NCBI RefSeq assembly: GCF_001467625.1
Contig: NZ_LNYB01000008.1
Coordinates: 1-64,000 of the forward strand
Origin: Legionella feeleii
Lineage (GTDB): Bacteria; Pseudomonadota; Gammaproteobacteria; Legionellales; Legionellaceae
Length of the DNA: 64,000 bases
Direction: 5' to 3'
The notes beneath the pieces were generated by a model. It was not told where the DNA came from and ran no database searches. It saw nothing but the letters and a program-made list of their open reading frames with translations. Every line of letters begins with the position of its first letter. Positions within the stretch are counted from its first letter, which is position 1. Of this stretch, positions 62,392 through 64,000 are shown piece by piece. The position numbers and the translations under genes are program-made.

Positions 62392-64000
62392 ATGCCCCGT
62401 ACCAGAGTAAAAAAAGGTGGTTTGCATATTTCTGCTACTGATAAACGGGTAGAGCGTGTTTTTCCTGGAGTGCGTGGGTCTTTGAGTCAAAGTATTAGCG
62501 TTGATAATGGTAAGGGACCTGTCGAACTTAAAAAAGGCACTCGAGTTATTATTCAACCACTCAATCTTGATGTGCCTAATGAAGAGCCGCGATTCAAAAT
62601 AACCTGTTTTAGCGATAATACGGCGAGTGCTGATAAATCACTTCCAGAAAGTCAACGTGATATTGTACGTGGGGAAACTTATACGTATACAACGACTGAC
62701 TCCACTTCTTGTTTTCGTTTTGATGAGCATTATGAGCGTAGTGTTGAGTCTTTATTTCCAGATCCGGGTTCACCTTCATTAAGCGAAATTAATCAGGGAC
62801 AAATTCCGGATTGTTTTTTACTTGCTTCAATACAAGCCATCCTAAATCAGCCTAATGGTGCTGCCTTTCTGCGTGGGATGATGGTGCAAAATAATGACGG
62901 TACGACAACCGTCAGATTATTTAATCCAAAAACTTTAGAGCCAGTGTATAAACGGATAACTACAGCGGTCATACATGATCAGAGCGGTGCATTAAGTGGC
63001 CATAAGGCTTTATGGGTGCATGTATTGGAATCAGCTTATGCCACCATGCAAACCAGACATGACGGAGAAGTAGATGCGTCTATCAGTTCTGTATTCAATG
63101 AAGGTGGTTTTTCAGCGACGGCAACTAAGATTTTAACCGGAATAAATACTCGCTCCGAAAAGGTTGGTAAAAAAGTCGAACAGCCTTGGAATATTCCCCA
63201 GTTTATAGAAGCTGATAATTTAGAGTTTATTAAAAGCACAATCAAGACGGGACTTAATAAGGCGGTTTATCTATTATGCAATATGGATAAAGTTGTCGAC
63301 ATGTATAAGGACAGTCCTTCATCACCTGCTCTTGATGCTTTACGAACAGAGTTCGCAATGACGATTCCTGATGAAGAGATGACAGACTCTCTCACAGCGT
63401 ACAAGGAATATAAAGATTATCTATTGTTTTATTTTGACAATAAAGCAGAATGCGACAAGATTTTTGCCTCAAAGGATACCGAGCCAACTAAATTATTGAA
63501 ATTAATCGACCTTATAGGTAGCACCCACCCAGATGCACAGCAATTTATCAAGCATTGCTTTAATTATATCGATGTACCCGTTGAAACGAATGTTGTTCGG
63601 GGGGAGCGCGATCCTTTTTCAGGCTATTACCAGGTCGATCAAATTCAACAATTCCGCGCGATAGAGAAAGCGTTAGCAGATGGTTGTCTGGTAACCGCTT
63701 CTACTCCGTCCAAATTCGATGAAGCTGTGCCAGGTCTCCGTAATCGACACGCTTATACGATATTAAAAGTGGTTACCCGCGAAGAAATAGTTGTTAATGC
63801 GAAGGGAGAGCAGTCAGCACGCCCAGTCTGTTATGTCCAAATGCGAAATCCCTGGGGTAGTACGGGACGTGTCTATCAACAAAAAGAAGGTGGTTTTGAA
63901 GCGCTTGAATCCAGGGAAGCTGGTATCTTTGAGATTGAACTTGTTGATTTTAATCGTTATTACAGCTCAATTCAGATTAGTGATTCAGCAAATAAGCGTT
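62392..64000 (+). CDS. Calpain-like (C2 family) cysteine protease, 3'-truncated by the window
   Basis: Open from ATG 62392 (GGAG 62379-62382, spacing 9) to the window end, 536 codons. The three C2 catalytic motifs occur in order: NQGQIPDCFLLASIQAILN with Cys141, LRNRHAYTILKV with His453, and VQMRNPWGSTG with Asn486; compare GDCWLLAAL, GHAYSV and RNPWG in calpains. The 312-residue Cys-His spacing exceeds that of classical calpains (about 155-160), implying a large insertion of about 150 residues between the subdomains. The N-terminal 125 residues include a beta-rich part with no signal peptide. A cytosolic eukaryote-like protease without signal suggests a Dot/Icm effector (inference). Confidence 0.85.
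   Translation, partial: MPRTRVKKGGLHISATDKRVERVFPGVRGSLSQSISVDNGKGPVELKKGTRVIIQPLNLDVPNEEPRFKITCFSDNTASADKSLPESQRDIVRGETYTYTTTDSTSCFRFDEHYERSVESLFPDPGSPSLSEINQGQIPDCFLLASIQAILNQPNGAAFLRGMMVQNNDGTTTVRLFNPKTLEPVYKRITTAVIHDQSGALSGHKALWVHVLESAYATMQTRHDGEVDASISSVFNEGGFSATATKILTGINTRSEKVGKKVEQPWNIPQFIEADNLEFIKSTIKTGLNKAVYLLCNMDKVVDMYKDSPSSPALDALRTEFAMTIPDEEMTDSLTAYKEYKDYLLFYFDNKAECDKIFASKDTEPTKLLKLIDLIGSTHPDAQQFIKHCFNYIDVPVETNVVRGERDPFSGYYQVDQIQQFRAIEKALADGCLVTASTPSKFDEAVPGLRNRHAYTILKVVTREEIVVNAKGEQSARPVCYVQMRNPWGSTGRVYQQKEGGFEALESREAGIFEIELVDFNRYYSSIQISDSANKR

Overview
The window looks like a chromosome segment of a Legionella or close relative (Gammaproteobacteria, Legionellales). This is inferred from moderately AT-rich DNA, from housekeeping blocks in gammaproteobacterial order (kdsD-kdsC-lptC-lptA-lptB; mlaFEDCB-ibaG-murA; dapD-dapE), from a short GspC/LspC-like type II secretion protein, and from several proteins of eukaryotic flavour or unknown family of the kind common in Dot/Icm effector repertoires. 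I ran no database search; family names come from motifs I could read.

Layout. 1-3.1 kb: the 3' end of a large VCBS-repeat type I secreted adhesin, interrupted by an apparent frameshift, followed by a tiny acidic proline-rich protein. 3.25-10 kb (minus): glutaminase, then a tight run kdsD-kdsC-lptCAB-trpGDC that joins Kdo/LPS export to tryptophan synthesis. 10.2-12 kb: a large orphan protein, possible effector. 12.3-17.7 kb: mlaFEDCB (phospholipid transport), ibaG, murA and a Nif3-family gene. 17.7-24 kb: LysE exporter, secreted protein, GH5 endoglucanase, truD, membrane-spanning orphan. 24.2-28.5 kb: UbiA-type phosphoribosyl/prenyl transferase, GT-C glycosyltransferase and CapD/WbpM-type dehydratase, a likely surface-glycan set. 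28.6-41 kb: small metabolic genes, a glutamate-receptor-like channel, permease, IS6-family transposase remnant, ABC-F plus APH-type kinase, tRNA-Ser and a frameshifted kinase-like gene. 41-52 kb: nagZ-like GH3, a symporter behind a five-cysteine leader peptide, ICMT-like methyltransferase, PBP4-like peptidase, dapE-dapD, sugar epimerase, acyltransferase, PLP sulfur enzyme. 52-64 kb: a KfrA_N-PAS-PAS-GGDEF-EAL protein, Kmo, a haem-oxygenase-fold enzyme, FAD oxidase and O-methyltransferase, LspC, a Sel1 lipoprotein, a Ca/Na antiporter, and the 5' part of a calpain-like cysteine protease.

The most interesting element is at 42053-42260. A readable sigma70-type promoter drives a 26-codon reading frame that ends in five consecutive cysteine codons and a stop. 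It is bracketed by a perfect 10-bp inverted repeat and lies just before a DAACS-family amino-acid symporter. This looks like a cysteine-responsive attenuator, in a lineage known for cysteine auxotrophy. Next come the calpain-like protease with all three catalytic motifs, the glutamate-receptor-like channel, the unusual DNA-binding/c-di-GMP fusion, and a possible -1 frameshift on a T-TTT-TTG heptamer.
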